Shown in pieces: positions 1 to 8,459 of a stretch of 64,000 nt of DNA. Positions within the stretch are counted from its first letter, which is position 1, and each line of letters starts with the position of its first letter. The stretch covers positions 310,001 through 374,000 of the forward strand of contig NZ_PQSP01000002.1 in NCBI RefSeq assembly GCF_003991585.1. Direction: 5' to 3'. The notes under the pieces were generated by a model. The model was not told where the DNA came from. It was given only the letters and a program-made list of their open reading frames with translations, and ran no database searches. Origin of the DNA: Saezia sanguinis. Lineage in GTDB: Bacteria; Pseudomonadota; Gammaproteobacteria; Burkholderiales; Burkholderiaceae_C. Both the position numbers and the translations under genes were made by a program.

Positions 1-507
1 GAACTGGCGCGCGGCAAAACCGGGCGTGTTGTGGGGCATCTGATGGGGTTGCTGACCTTGATGAAAGGACAGCCGCTGGCGTACAACCATGACAATCAGG
101 AAGATAAAGAACCGCTGTTCGATACCGTTGATACGGTCAAGGATACCCTGCGTATTTTTGTTGATCTGGTGGGCGGCATCACGGTTAAGGCCGAGGCGAT
201 GGAAAAGGCCGCCTTGAAGGGCTATGCCACAGCTACCGATCTGGCTGACTATCTGGTGAAAAAAGGACTACCGTTCAGAGATGCACATGAAACAGTTGCC
301 AAAGCGGTGCGCTATGCCATTGGTAAAGGGGTTGATCTGAGCGAACTGCCGCTGAATGTGCTGCAGGAGTTTCACCCGGATATTGCGCAGGACGTTTACA
401 GTGTGCTGACATTACAGGGGTCGGTTGAGTCGCGTCAGACGCTTGGCGGAACGGCACCGGAACAGGTGCGTTACCAGATTGAGCGCCATCGCACACGTCT
501 GGCCTGA
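1..507 (+). CDS. argH: Argininosuccinate lyase, C-terminal part (cut by window edge)
   Basis: Cleaves argininosuccinate to arginine and fumarate, the last step of arginine synthesis, in the cytoplasm. The reading frame is open from base 1 and encodes 168 residues of the C-terminal region. It opens with [10 protein letters not shown], which in this family directly follows the GSSxMPxKxNP active-site loop, so that loop lies just outside the window. The segment [18 protein letters not shown] is typical of bacterial ArgH, and the chain ends at the usual family length. The 5' end is missing only because the window starts here. Confidence 0.95.
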   Translation, partial: ELARGKTGRVVGHLMGLLTLMKGQPLAYNHDNQEDKEPLFDTVDTVKDTLRIFVDLVGGITVKAEAMEKAALKGYATATDLADYLVKKGLPFRDAHETVAKAVRYAIGKGVDLSELPLNVLQEFHPDIAQDVYSVLTLQGSVESRQTLGGTAPEQVRYQIERHRTRLA

Positions 508-532
508 ACCTGTCAGGACGTATCTGGACGTC

Positions 533-937
533 ATGAATGCCGAGTGCCTGAACCATACACTTTGTCAGGCACGCCGGCATGTGGAATGTGCCTGGCAGGA
601 GCCAGCACAGTGGACACGGCATTTGCAGGCAGCCCGCGATCTGTTGCAGTTGCTCACGGAAGAAACCGGCTCATTTAATACGGTATCCAATACCGTTGTG
701 CTGACCTGTCTGGGGGCCGTGTACTGTGATATGGGAGAGTTTGAGGCGGCATATCAGTACCTGAGCCGTGCCATTGAAGCGGGTGCAACAGATCGGAATA
801 CTTACTTTAATCTGGCCGTGGCGTGCATTAATCAGGAGGCCAGACGCTCCCAGGCGCAGGCGTTGTTTGCGAAAGCCGGGCAATTATCACCTGACGCCCG
901 AACCTGGGAAGCGTACTTCGACCCACATGCGCATTGA
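533..937 (+). CDS. TPR-repeat protein
   Basis: A 134-residue soluble protein, likely a protein-protein interaction scaffold. Residues about 54-86 and 88-122 form two tetratricopeptide-like helix pairs, with spaced small residues such as LGAVY, FEAAYQYLSRAIEAG and YFNLAVACIN. The frame is open upstream to 425, but that would overlap argH by 83 bases. The ATG at 533 lies 25 bases after the argH stop behind a GGACG stretch and is preferred. Its position suggests co-transcription with argH. The partner is unknown; there is no signal peptide. Confidence 0.7.
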   Translation: MNAECLNHTLCQARRHVECAWQEPAQWTRHLQAARDLLQLLTEETGSFNTVSNTVVLTCLGAVYCDMGEFEAAYQYLSRAIEAGATDRNTYFNLAVACINQEARRSQAQALFAKAGQLSPDARTWEAYFDPHAH

Positions 938-1037
938 GCCTGAAGGCAGATATCCATTACGCCGTTCCGGGTAAGCGAATTCTTTTTGTACCGCAGCATT
1001 GTTTACAATGCCGGCTCAACAGAAAGAAAGGAAAAGA

Positions 1038-1577
1038 ATGCAACGCGCCCCACGCACTTGGAAAGATACACCTACCCGTTTTGGTTTGATCAGTATGGGC
1101 CTGCACTGGCTGATGGCATTGCTGCTGATCTGGCAGTTTGGGTGTCTGCTGGTCAAAGTGTTGGGCGGGCCATTTTCATGGGGACTGCATAAAGAAGTCG
1201 GGCTGGTACTGATGGTGCTGATTCTGATCCGTGGTGTATGGGCTTTGATGAATCTGAAAAAGCGCCCCAGCTACGCCGGATTTACCCCGACTGTTCGTAA
1301 GCTGGCCATTGGCGGACACACGCTGATGTATCTGCTGATGGTGATCATTCCTGCCATTGCACTGTTGCGGCAGTTCGGTAGCGGCCGGGCCTTCAGTTTT
1401 TTCGGTATTCCCATTACCGAAAATACCGGCGTGCAGGTACAGTGGATGATAGCACCGGCCAGTGCGCTGCACAGTTGGCTGGGTTGGTTGCTGCTGCTGC
1501 TGGTTGTAGGGCATATCTCGATGGCCCTGATTCATCATTTTGTCTGGAAAGACGGCCTGATCAACAGAATGCGGTGA
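1038..1577 (+). CDS. Cytochrome b561 family membrane protein
   Basis: A 179-residue, four-helix inner-membrane di-haem cytochrome that passes electrons between quinol and periplasmic acceptors in this family. Haem-ligand candidates are the His residues in GLHWLMALLL, LHKEVGL, GGHTLMYLLM and ALHSWLGW. The C-terminus (VGHISMALIHHFVWKDGL) is characteristic. The ATG at 1038 is chosen because the purine-rich AGAAAGGAAAAGA lies directly upstream; an in-frame start at 999 has no such site. A strong terminator follows, so this looks like a single-gene unit. Confidence 0.88.
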   Translation: MQRAPRTWKDTPTRFGLISMGLHWLMALLLIWQFGCLLVKVLGGPFSWGLHKEVGLVLMVLILIRGVWALMNLKKRPSYAGFTPTVRKLAIGGHTLMYLLMVIIPAIALLRQFGSGRAFSFFGIPITENTGVQVQWMIAPASALHSWLGWLLLLLVVGHISMALIHHFVWKDGLINRMR

Positions 1578-1598
1578 TGCTTTTTGAAACGCATTACG

Positions 1599-1630
1599 AA
1601 TGGCCGGCTTGATAGCCGGCCATTATTTTT
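1599..1630 (+). terminator. Rho-independent terminator after cytochrome b561
   Basis: A perfect 11-bp stem (AATGGCCGGCT / AGCCGGCCATT) with a 4-base loop is followed by ATTTTT. It ends the cytochrome b561 transcript. Confidence 0.85.
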
Positions 1631-1882
1631 ATACATTCATCTTGGCGTATACAATCATCAGATATGGTTCATGGTAAAGCGCTGAATTGCTGTATGGCCG
1701 CTGGATGTGAAAACCGGCTGCGATACTTGATGACAATACAAAATGACAAAGATTGGCTATGGACCCAATCAGCATGCGTGAGCTAAAAATGCGTTGCAAG
1801 CATTGTGTTTTGGACATCTTAAAAGCATGCTGGTTGTTTTGCTGAACCGCTCGAAAAGTGACTCAAATAGGTGCCATGCTGT

Positions 1883-2482
1883 ATGCAAATGGATATTGCG
1901 CAAGAGGTTAAAGAGAAGCTGGAGCTGTTGCAATACACTCCACAGTGGCTGATCTGGGGCTTTATGGATGCCTCATTGTTAGAGGCGCAATGGCAGGCAT
2001 TTGAACAAGACGGGCGAAACAGCCCGGAACATTACCGCTACACGGCATTCCGACGCTGGCTTCAAAATAGGCAAACATATACCGATGCAGAAATAAAGCA
2101 GTTTCTTGAACTGGTCGAATCTGATCCTGACCAATTTATGGCTTTAGCCGCAGGCGTTGATCTACTCAGACAGCCGGGAATTCAAGCGCAGCAGTTCGAC
2201 GCCATTGCATCATTTCTCGATCAACTGTCAGATGGTTCTTTAGCTCCCGCGATTCTGCGGGAACAGTATTTGCATGAACTGCGCCAGTTGGAAACCCTGT
2301 CTCTTGCAGAGTTTCAGCGTTATATGCATTCAGAGCATTCTGTTGTGCAGGAATATTTGCTTGAAAATTTTGCACAACAAAACGGAATGTTTTTAAAGAT
2401 GCTTGAGCAGGACGGTAAAACCAAAGCCATCCGCAACCGGGCTAAACAGCTTGGGAAAAGACGCAGTGGAAAACGTGTTTGA
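1883..2482 (+). CDS. Hypothetical helical protein
   Basis: A 199-residue protein I do not recognise. It is predicted to be mostly alpha-helical and acidic in the middle (EIKQFLELVESDPDQFM), with a basic tail (AIRNRAKQLGKRRSGKRV). No signal peptide or membrane segment is visible. GTG at 1871 and ATG at 1889 are alternative starts; ATG 1883 has a weak TAGGTG about ten bases upstream. It stands alone between two terminators, so it is probably monocistronic. Confidence 0.6.
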   Translation: MQMDIAQEVKEKLELLQYTPQWLIWGFMDASLLEAQWQAFEQDGRNSPEHYRYTAFRRWLQNRQTYTDAEIKQFLELVESDPDQFMALAAGVDLLRQPGIQAQQFDAIASFLDQLSDGSLAPAILREQYLHELRQLETLSLAEFQRYMHSEHSVVQEYLLENFAQQNGMFLKMLEQDGKTKAIRNRAKQLGKRRSGKRV

Positions 2483-2514
2483 TACATTTATCTGTATCAG
2501 AAGGGGCTAACAGA

Positions 2515-2560
2515 ACAGCAAAAAGTACACCAAGATAGGGGTGGTGTACTTTTTTGCTGT
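2515..2560. terminator. Long bidirectional terminator
   Basis: A 17-18 bp stem (left arm ACAGCAAAAAGTACACC, one A fewer than its complement) encloses an 11-base loop. A-tracts and T-tracts in the stem allow termination from both sides. It separates the rightward hypothetical gene from the leftward autotransporter. Confidence 0.8.
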
Positions 2561-2578
2561 ATGCATGAACAAACTACA

Positions 2579-5278
2579 TCAAAACTTCATGCGAAAGCCA
2601 ATCTCTCCATAAGCTTCATAACTGTCGCCGAAGTTTCTCAAGCTGGTACGCGCTCCCAGTTCACTGTAAAGCGAATACTGATCGTCATTCCAGTTATAAG
2701 AGCCGCCTAAAGACAGGCCACCCCACAGGCGATCATTCCGGCTCTCGAATTCCTCTCCTGAGATTTGAACCTTAGTGCCGTCAAGAAACTCGTAGTACAG
2801 ATTGGCAATGCCGTAAAGTTTCAGACGATCAATTTTGCCGTTGGATGCAGTCCAGCTATCTTCGTGGTTGATGGCCAGCCCCAGGCGCCCCAGCAGACTG
2901 TCACTGTCTTTTCGTGAAACTTGGGTGCTGAATGGATCCGTAAAATTGTTGAAGCGGGTGGATGAGTAAACAAACTGTACCTGTGGAGTCAGTGACCATT
3001 GCGGGCTCAGCTCAAACAGTTTTCCAGTCTCAATACCGAGTGCATAGCCATAGGCATCGTTGCCTTTGATTTCGTCAGCATGCAGTGTATGTGAATGAAT
3101 ATCACTGTCAAACCAGCTTAACTGTGCCTGAGCATCGGCATAAAAACCGTTTTGATCGTACCAGGTCAGGGTACCGGCAATGCCATAGCCATCGGTACGA
3201 ATGCTGCCATCAGAGGTTACGGCGCTGACATCGGCTTTGGCATAACCGTAATGCACATTGATGCCGCCAATCAGTACAGAGCCATCATCTGTTGTATGGA
3301 GTACGCCGTCTACGCCCATGCGCAGGCGCCAAGTATCAATATCATAATCTGTTTCGCTGGTGGAAAGCGAAGGCTTGTAAGTGGCGGTAGAGCCTTCCAC
3401 GCGTACCCAGATGCCGGTTTTATCTGTGTAGCGCATGGTTTCTGGAGAAGATGTATCTGTTGATGATCCGCTGGGCCAGAACCGGTTGCCAACACGCTGT
3501 TGCAATGTGGGTAGGCGGTTCAGTGCAGCCAGTATTTGCGGATAAGCCTCATACAGTGCGACTCCTGGCTGATAGGTGCTGGGATGCCGCTTAGCCGGTA
3601 ACCCCGGGATACTTGGAAAATCAATGATGCCCGGTGGTACATAATTCTTCAAATACCAGTTGCCATCTTGCGGGTTGGAGGTGCTGCCCTGGTGCAATGC
3701 ATAAATCTGCGTGCCGCCAATGACGACCGGCACACCGGTGGGCATCACATAATCTCCGACTAAACGAAATGCACTGCTGGAAGAGTGTGCCGTATCCTGC
3801 ACTTCAATAATGCGGATGCCTTCAGCAGTTCTCCCTCCCAGACCACCACGGTTAATCACTTTCACCCCATTGGGGGCTGTATAACCATCTGTACCGCCAG
3901 TAATGATCAGCCGACTGGTTGGAGAGTTGTCATTGCCCAGTGCGGTATTGATTTGAACAATGCCTCCAGGCTGTCCGGCATAATCTCCGCGGATTGTCAG
4001 AACACCTGAGGGCGTCGAGCCGACTCCGGGTGAAATAGTGCCTGCATTGTGGGTGGCATATGCTGTAGAACCAAGAGTCCCTAGGCCTTCCAGACGTGCA
4101 TTTTGGAAGACAAACACCTGCCCGGTCATATTGGAGGCGCTGTTGTTATTAACTTGCAGGGTGCCACCATAAATGTAAGTGCCGCCACTGTAAGTATTGG
4201 CACCTGTTTCAGGTGCCAGTGTGAGTGTACCGGCTCCGGTTTTGGTGACTGAGCCGCTGCCCGTGATCTGGCCAATGTAGGTGCCATCATCCGGCTGGGT
4301 GAACAACACCTGTCCATTGTTTAACACGTTGTTGGCATTGTTACCTGTGGCTCTGGTTGGTAGGCTCTGTGCCCGAGCCTCCAGTGTGGCTCCGCTGTCT
4401 ACCGTGACGGAGCCGGTAAAGCCGCTGTTGTTTCCGGTGAGCGCCAGAGTCCCCTGCTTGACCAGTACACTGTTAAAACCCTGCATGGGGCCGGTAATCG
4501 TCCAGACACCGTTGTCGATTTTGATGAGAGAAGAGAAATTTTTCAGCGCTCCAGGCAGATACCCTCCATTGGCAGGGTCAGGGCCGCTGCTGCCTGACAG
4601 CGTCAGGGTGTTAATGCCGCCCCCGCCATCAATGTTGCCGGTAATGACAGAGCCGGCATGCAGGTACAGATCGTCGTTGCCGTTGGAGAATACCAGGTTG
4701 CCCTCCACGACGCCACCAACCCAGTTGGTGAAAATAATGCCAGCGCCTGCAGAGGTGCCGATCACATTACCACCATTGGTCTGTCTGACCGTGCCGCGGT
4801 TAATTACTTGGTTTCTCTGCGAAGCATCGGGAGCAGAAGTCCAATCCTGAAACCAAATGGCTGCGCCTGCGCTGGACTGGACAAGCGCAAAACTCTGAAT
4901 CGTAATCACGTTACCATAGCCATGCACATTGATGGCTTCTGCAATATTTTCGTTACCGGCAGATATGACCTGACCCCCAGCCTCAATGGTGATATTGGAA
5001 TGACTGTTGACCTCTATGGTGTTGGCGCCTGTACCGTAATGTCCGGTATTGTTTGTAGCATGATTAATGATGGTTCCAATGATTGAAATGGTTGCATTGT
5101 CACCTAGGCTGATTGCATTGGCATTTTGTGTTTCAATTTTTCCACCTGAGTCAACAAAGACGTAACCATTGTTGTCATTACGTCCAGTGCCAACAGTGGA
5201 TGTAACAGTCTGACCATAAGAGACCGAGGCATTGGTTTGAGCCAGGGCAGATAAAGGCAGGCATGCAACAAGAAGCAA
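2579..5278 (-). CDS. Autotransporter (type Va), long passenger and C-terminal beta barrel
   Basis: An outer-membrane protein that exports its own N-terminal passenger. The 899-codon frame begins inside a signal peptide (LLLVACLPLSALA before QTNASV). It continues with about 550 residues of Gly/Asn/Thr-rich beta-helix, including autotransporter-associated strand repeats such as TKTGAGTLTLAPETGANTYS. The last roughly 270 residues form the beta-domain, ending in EIGFRMKF with the terminal Phe expected for barrel insertion. No protease or RGD motif is seen. This frame has no ATG at its 5' end, only TTG at 5278; a plausible start lies in another frame (next entry). It is either a frameshifted allele, a sequence error or a weak-start gene. 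Confidence 0.85.
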   Translation of the reverse strand: MLLVACLPLSALAQTNASVSYGQTVTSTVGTGRNDNNGYVFVDSGGKIETQNANAISLGDNATISIIGTIINHATNNTGHYGTGANTIEVNSHSNITIEAGGQVISAGNENIAEAINVHGYGNVITIQSFALVQSSAGAAIWFQDWTSAPDASQRNQVINRGTVRQTNGGNVIGTSAGAGIIFTNWVGGVVEGNLVFSNGNDDLYLHAGSVITGNIDGGGGINTLTLSGSSGPDPANGGYLPGALKNFSSLIKIDNGVWTITGPMQGFNSVLVKQGTLALTGNNSGFTGSVTVDSGATLEARAQSLPTRATGNNANNVLNNGQVLFTQPDDGTYIGQITGSGSVTKTGAGTLTLAPETGANTYSGGTYIYGGTLQVNNNSASNMTGQVFVFQNARLEGLGTLGSTAYATHNAGTISPGVGSTPSGVLTIRGDYAGQPGGIVQINTALGNDNSPTSRLIITGGTDGYTAPNGVKVINRGGLGGRTAEGIRIIEVQDTAHSSSSAFRLVGDYVMPTGVPVVIGGTQIYALHQGSTSNPQDGNWYLKNYVPPGIIDFPSIPGLPAKRHPSTYQPGVALYEAYPQILAALNRLPTLQQRVGNRFWPSGSSTDTSSPETMRYTDKTGIWVRVEGSTATYKPSLSTSETDYDIDTWRLRMGVDGVLHTTDDGSVLIGGINVHYGYAKADVSAVTSDGSIRTDGYGIAGTLTWYDQNGFYADAQAQLSWFDSDIHSHTLHADEIKGNDAYGYALGIETGKLFELSPQWSLTPQVQFVYSSTRFNNFTDPFSTQVSRKDSDSLLGRLGLAINHEDSWTASNGKIDRLKLYGIANLYYEFLDGTKVQISGEEFESRNDRLWGGLSLGGSYNWNDDQYSLYSELGARTSLRNFGDSYEAYGEIGFRMKF

Positions 5279-5379
5279 GGCCAGCTTTTCATGGTAAAAG
5301 GTACATCAGTCTGCCTGGGTACCGTGGTTTTTGCATGTTTTTGTGAATAAGCGGAAATTTTTTGCCCGTTTTGTTTCAT
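5279..5379 (-). other. Out-of-frame 5' end of the autotransporter gene
   Basis: An ATG at 5379 with AAAAGG nine to ten bases upstream opens MKQNGQKISAYSQKHAK and reaches a second ATG (5292) followed by AAAAGC. Adding one A to that A-run would give MKKLALLLVACLPLSALAQ, a textbook Sec signal peptide continuous with the passenger. As written, the frame instead runs into MKSWPCFLLHACL and away from the autotransporter. I read this as the true gene start, separated from the body by a one-base deletion. Confidence 0.6.
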
Positions 5380-5854
5380 GGGGAATACCTTTTATTGTGA
5401 GAATATCAACAGCGTTTTTTGAAGATAAAAAATAATTTCTCAAAGAGAAATTGATCATTTAAGTTATAGAGTGTAGGCTTCTTACGCTGGTATTTAAGCG
5501 GTCATGGTATTTCAGTATGAAGACTTAAGACGAAATGTATATGTTTATTCTTAATAAATCTGGTTAGTCCATTTGCATGGTGGTATAACCTATGACGGTT
5601 ATGACACTATGAGTGTCTGGAAGATGCAAGTTCACGACTGACGGCAAAATCGCCAGCTGCGGAAAAAAGATAGACGGCAAGGGCTCCTAAGACGAGCGCG
5701 GTATATTTTGTGCTGTTGAACTGGAACTGTTTTTTATGTATTTATACTAATTTTAGATGCATTGCTTCCGGCTATTTTCAATTGACGCATTCATTGCCAG
5801 CCTGGGTGGGAAGTGCTTTTTTTGAGCACTTTCCCATGGCGTGGCAAATAAAAA
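5380..5854. other. 475-bp intergenic region upstream of the autotransporter
   Basis: No convincing gene is present. It holds the leader of the leftward autotransporter, including a perfect inverted repeat AATTTCTC-AAA-GAGAAATT at 5434-5452 about 55-75 bases before the start. Near 5809-5835 there is an imperfect hairpin (GGGAAGTGC / GCACTTTCCC around a T-run) that may end the region. Confidence 0.5.
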
Positions 5855-6592
5855 CTACCACGAACCTGATGCGCCGCCACCACCGGAGCGGCCACCGCCA
5901 AAGCCACCTCTGCGCTTTCCGCTGAGCAAAAGCTTGATTAAAAAAAGCAGAATAATGAATGCAAAAGTAAAAAAGGCCCAGCCCCATCCTTTTTTGCCAT
6001 TGCGCATGCAGGAAATGCCCGCGCCGATGCACATGATGATGAGTACGCCGGCCGCTAAATGCCATTTATAGAATTGAAACCAGCTTACCGGAACCGTAAC
6101 AACAGCGATGGTTTGATTCACACCTTCATAAATACCACGGCTGTACTCACCCTGGCGGAAATAGGGCAGCATGGTGTCATCCACGATGCTTTGCAACTGG
6201 CTGTTGTACCGGTTTTGGTAACCGGCCCCCATAGAGATGGCAACTTTTCTATCCTCCTGGGAAAATAACAGGACAATACCGTCGTTGTCGTTTTTGTCGC
6301 CAACACCCCAGTCATCCATCAGCTTGTCGGCATAGTTTTTGATCGGCATGTTATCTGCGCCATAGTCTTTTAAAGCGTGTATGGTCACAACGGAAAACTG
6401 TATGCCGGTTTGTTTTTCCAGTTGACTGAGCGTTTGTCCAATCCGGTCTGCATCGGCAGCGGACAGAACGTTTGCAAAGTCGTTGATATACACACTTTCA
6501 GCAGATGGAAAGCGCAACTCAGCCCATGCATTTGTCAGCGGCAAGGTACATAAGGCCAATATCCATAAAATGTGTTTAATTGTTTTGTTCAT
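5855..6592 (-). CDS. TPM-domain (YgcG family) membrane protein
   Basis: A 245-residue protein with a cleavable signal peptide (ILALCTLPLTNAWA) and a TPM domain at about residues 30-150. The domain carries LRFPSAESVYINDFANVLS and the typical DWGVGDKNDNDGIVLLFS segment. Two transmembrane segments follow, then a Gly-rich tail ending GGGGASGSW, the family hallmark. TPM proteins are linked to phosphatase activity or membrane-protein turnover, but the role here is unproven. An upstream in-frame start would put 32 non-signal residues before the signal peptide, so ATG 6592 is preferred. The YwqK-repeat gene lies just upstream on the same strand. Confidence 0.85.
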   Translation of the reverse strand: MNKTIKHILWILALCTLPLTNAWAELRFPSAESVYINDFANVLSAADADRIGQTLSQLEKQTGIQFSVVTIHALKDYGADNMPIKNYADKLMDDWGVGDKNDNDGIVLLFSQEDRKVAISMGAGYQNRYNSQLQSIVDDTMLPYFRQGEYSRGIYEGVNQTIAVVTVPVSWFQFYKWHLAAGVLIIMCIGAGISCMRNGKKGWGWAFFTFAFIILLFLIKLLLSGKRRGGFGGGRSGGGGASGSW

Positions 6593-6684
6593 GATGAATG
6601 CTTTGCGTCTACGTTGGGCTAACTGTGCTGAGGGGCACCTGTTTTTGTCATTGTCTTGATAAGCGGCATGGGTAAGACAATACC

Positions 6685-7608
6685 TCAATTGAACATTCTA
6701 CGGTCAACAACTTTGTCATTGTCAAAAACAATTTCACTTCTTTTCTGGCCGTTTTCATTCCATGTTGTTACAAGACCATGCGATTTTCCGTCTTGGAAGT
6801 AACCCTCTGATTGCTTTTGACCATTTGGATGCCAGGTTGTCATAAGGCCGTTCAGGTCTCCATTTTGGAAAGAGGCATCCGTTTTTTGATACCCGTTTGC
6901 ATACCATTCTTTCCAGGGGCCGTTTAATTCTCCATCATGGATGCTAAATTCATATTGTTTCTGACCATTTGAAAACCATACAGTTATTTGATTTTGTTGT
7001 CCAGGTTTGCCAACGAAATGTATTTCTGCATTTTTTTGCCCGTTTTCATACCATGTGGTGATAAGGCCGTTTTGTCCATTGGACTGAAAAGCCCACTCCG
7101 CCAATTTTGTGCCGTTGCTGGGATGCCAGAAAGTTGCAAAACTTGGCAATGCAGATCCTTGTTGATAATGGGCTTCCGATAGTTTTTGACCATTCTCACT
7201 CCAAATAACGTGTAGGCCATCAATTCCTGGTGATTTGCTGAACAGGTTGTCAATATTTGTTGGCTCATTGGACAAGGTATCAGCGTTTATCGTTGTACCA
7301 ACAAACGGTAAGCCAGCATCTTGCGGGGTAAGAACCGTGTAAGGATCAGTTGCCTTTGGCCCTGATGCATAAAAATCCTGGATAAGCACCTTGCCCTGAT
7401 CTGTGACGCCTAAAAATTTCCTGTAGCAATTAGATTGCTTAAAGCATGGTCCTGTGAGAATAGTTTCCCCGGTTTCCCATGGCACGGCTGCTGTGGCGCT
7501 TGGGTCAGCGGGTGAGACAGTCTTGTCGGTAGCAAAATTTTGTGTGTATACAAAATATGCTGCGAGCATTGCCAGCAAAAGAATTAAAAAGAGCAAAACC
7601 TTTTTCAT
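6685..7608 (-). CDS. YwqK/MORN-type repeat protein, membrane-anchored
   Basis: A 307-residue protein with an N-terminal hydrophobic anchor (VLLFLILLLAMLAAYFVY) and a linker. From about residue 130 there are six or more copies of a 23-24 residue repeat of the form xWxxNGQKxxExxFxxGxxxG. These repeats occur in proteins annotated as YwqK-family antitoxins and in surface proteins; no toxin partner is visible here. The start is well placed and no alternative is needed. It probably acts on the periplasmic face of the inner membrane. A much larger protein with the same repeat type lies at 59510. Confidence 0.75.
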   Translation of the reverse strand: MKKVLLFLILLLAMLAAYFVYTQNFATDKTVSPADPSATAAVPWETGETILTGPCFKQSNCYRKFLGVTDQGKVLIQDFYASGPKATDPYTVLTPQDAGLPFVGTTINADTLSNEPTNIDNLFSKSPGIDGLHVIWSENGQKLSEAHYQQGSALPSFATFWHPSNGTKLAEWAFQSNGQNGLITTWYENGQKNAEIHFVGKPGQQNQITVWFSNGQKQYEFSIHDGELNGPWKEWYANGYQKTDASFQNGDLNGLMTTWHPNGQKQSEGYFQDGKSHGLVTTWNENGQKRSEIVFDNDKVVDRRMFN

Positions 7609-7940
7609 TGAATTTTTCCTGTAACAATGACATGTATTTGACAGTAAAATTAATTATATACATTTTTATAAACCAGTTGCAATCTTTGGCAACTGGTTTT
7701 CTGTTGTTTTATTGGTGAGTTTTTTCTCCCTTGGCCTTGGGAGTGAAAACTGCTTTATCCAAACAATTCAAAACGGAAAGAAGAAAGCAGGTAGCTGAAA
7801 AATGTATGCTGAAGAATGTCTGAAATTTCTGATAAGGCAAGTGGTGAGGGAAGACGAGCCATAAAACCTGACAGCAGTAAGCAGTTTCTTTTTATTAAGG
7901 TGGTGCATCCAGGCCAAAGTATCTGTGGCAAGGCGTGCTT
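7609..7940. other. 332-bp region with one hairpin, no supported gene
   Basis: Apart from the hairpin at 7671-7698 I see no gene with a credible ribosome site. A 61-codon GTG-initiated frame on the minus strand (7953 down to 7768) overlaps the end of the small gene at 7941-8069 but has no supporting features. Confidence 0.4.
7671..7710 (+). terminator. Hairpin with T-rich 3' side
   Basis: A 10-bp perfect stem AACCAGTTGC / GCAACTGGTT with an 8-base loop is followed on the + strand by TTCTGTTGTTTT. No rightward gene is evident upstream, so what it terminates is unclear. Confidence 0.45.
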
Positions 7941-8069
7941 TTAGTTGCTCCACTGTTCCATCATGACAATATCAAATTCTAAATAAGAGGGTTCCCGGTC
8001 TTGTGTGTCGTAAAACATCGGGCAGAGCAATACCAGAAGCGCCAGAACGAAGATAAGTGTTTTTTTCAT
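7941..8069 (-). CDS. Small 42-residue exported or membrane protein
   Basis: A short gene with an excellent ribosome site: AAGGGAAGAAG ends two bases before ATG AAA AAA. The product starts MKKTLIFVLALLVLLC, a signal peptide or membrane anchor with a possible lipobox-like LLC, followed by a polar tail rich in acidic residues (FYDTQDREPSYLEFD, ending MEQWSN). I do not recognise a family. The strong Shine-Dalgarno and the N-terminal design make it a believable small protein; expression is unproven. Confidence 0.55.
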   Translation of the reverse strand: MKKTLIFVLALLVLLCPMFYDTQDREPSYLEFDIVMMEQWSN

Positions 8070-8301
8070 GCTTCTTCCCTTTTTGTTCTTAGGTCTGGAG
8101 GCAGTGTATTTTGTTGATGTGAAATTGATATGAATTTTCTATGAAGTGTGGCAAGAAAAGGTTTGCAGAATGGTCACATTCTGTAGCCTGTTGACGTGAT
8201 TTGGGTGCAGGTTTGATGCCAAAGGACACAAACTTTAGCGAAAAAGAGGGTTAACCCAAAAATCTGCTGGTTTGTATTGTTTGGGAGATTGAAGATTCTG
8301 T

Positions 8302-8380
<79 letters not shown>

Positions 8381-8459
8381 TAGCTGATACAGATACAAGC
8401 AGGTTGCCATGCTTGCATTTGTAAATTGACAATGTTTGATTATAGGGCAGCAGGTATTC

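Noticed and set aside
425..532. Extension of the TPR gene upstream to 425
   Set aside because: It overlaps argH and its residues show no TPR character; the ATG at 533 is better placed.
4281..4850. 189-codon + strand frame inside the autotransporter
   Set aside because: Antisense shadow of the repeat-rich passenger gene.
6685..7608. YwqK-repeat protein as an antitoxin with a toxin neighbour
   Set aside because: No toxin-like gene lies beside it, and it has a membrane anchor.
7768..7953. 61-codon GTG frame overlapping the small gene at 7941-8069
   Set aside because: No ribosome site, no recognised features; likely chance.
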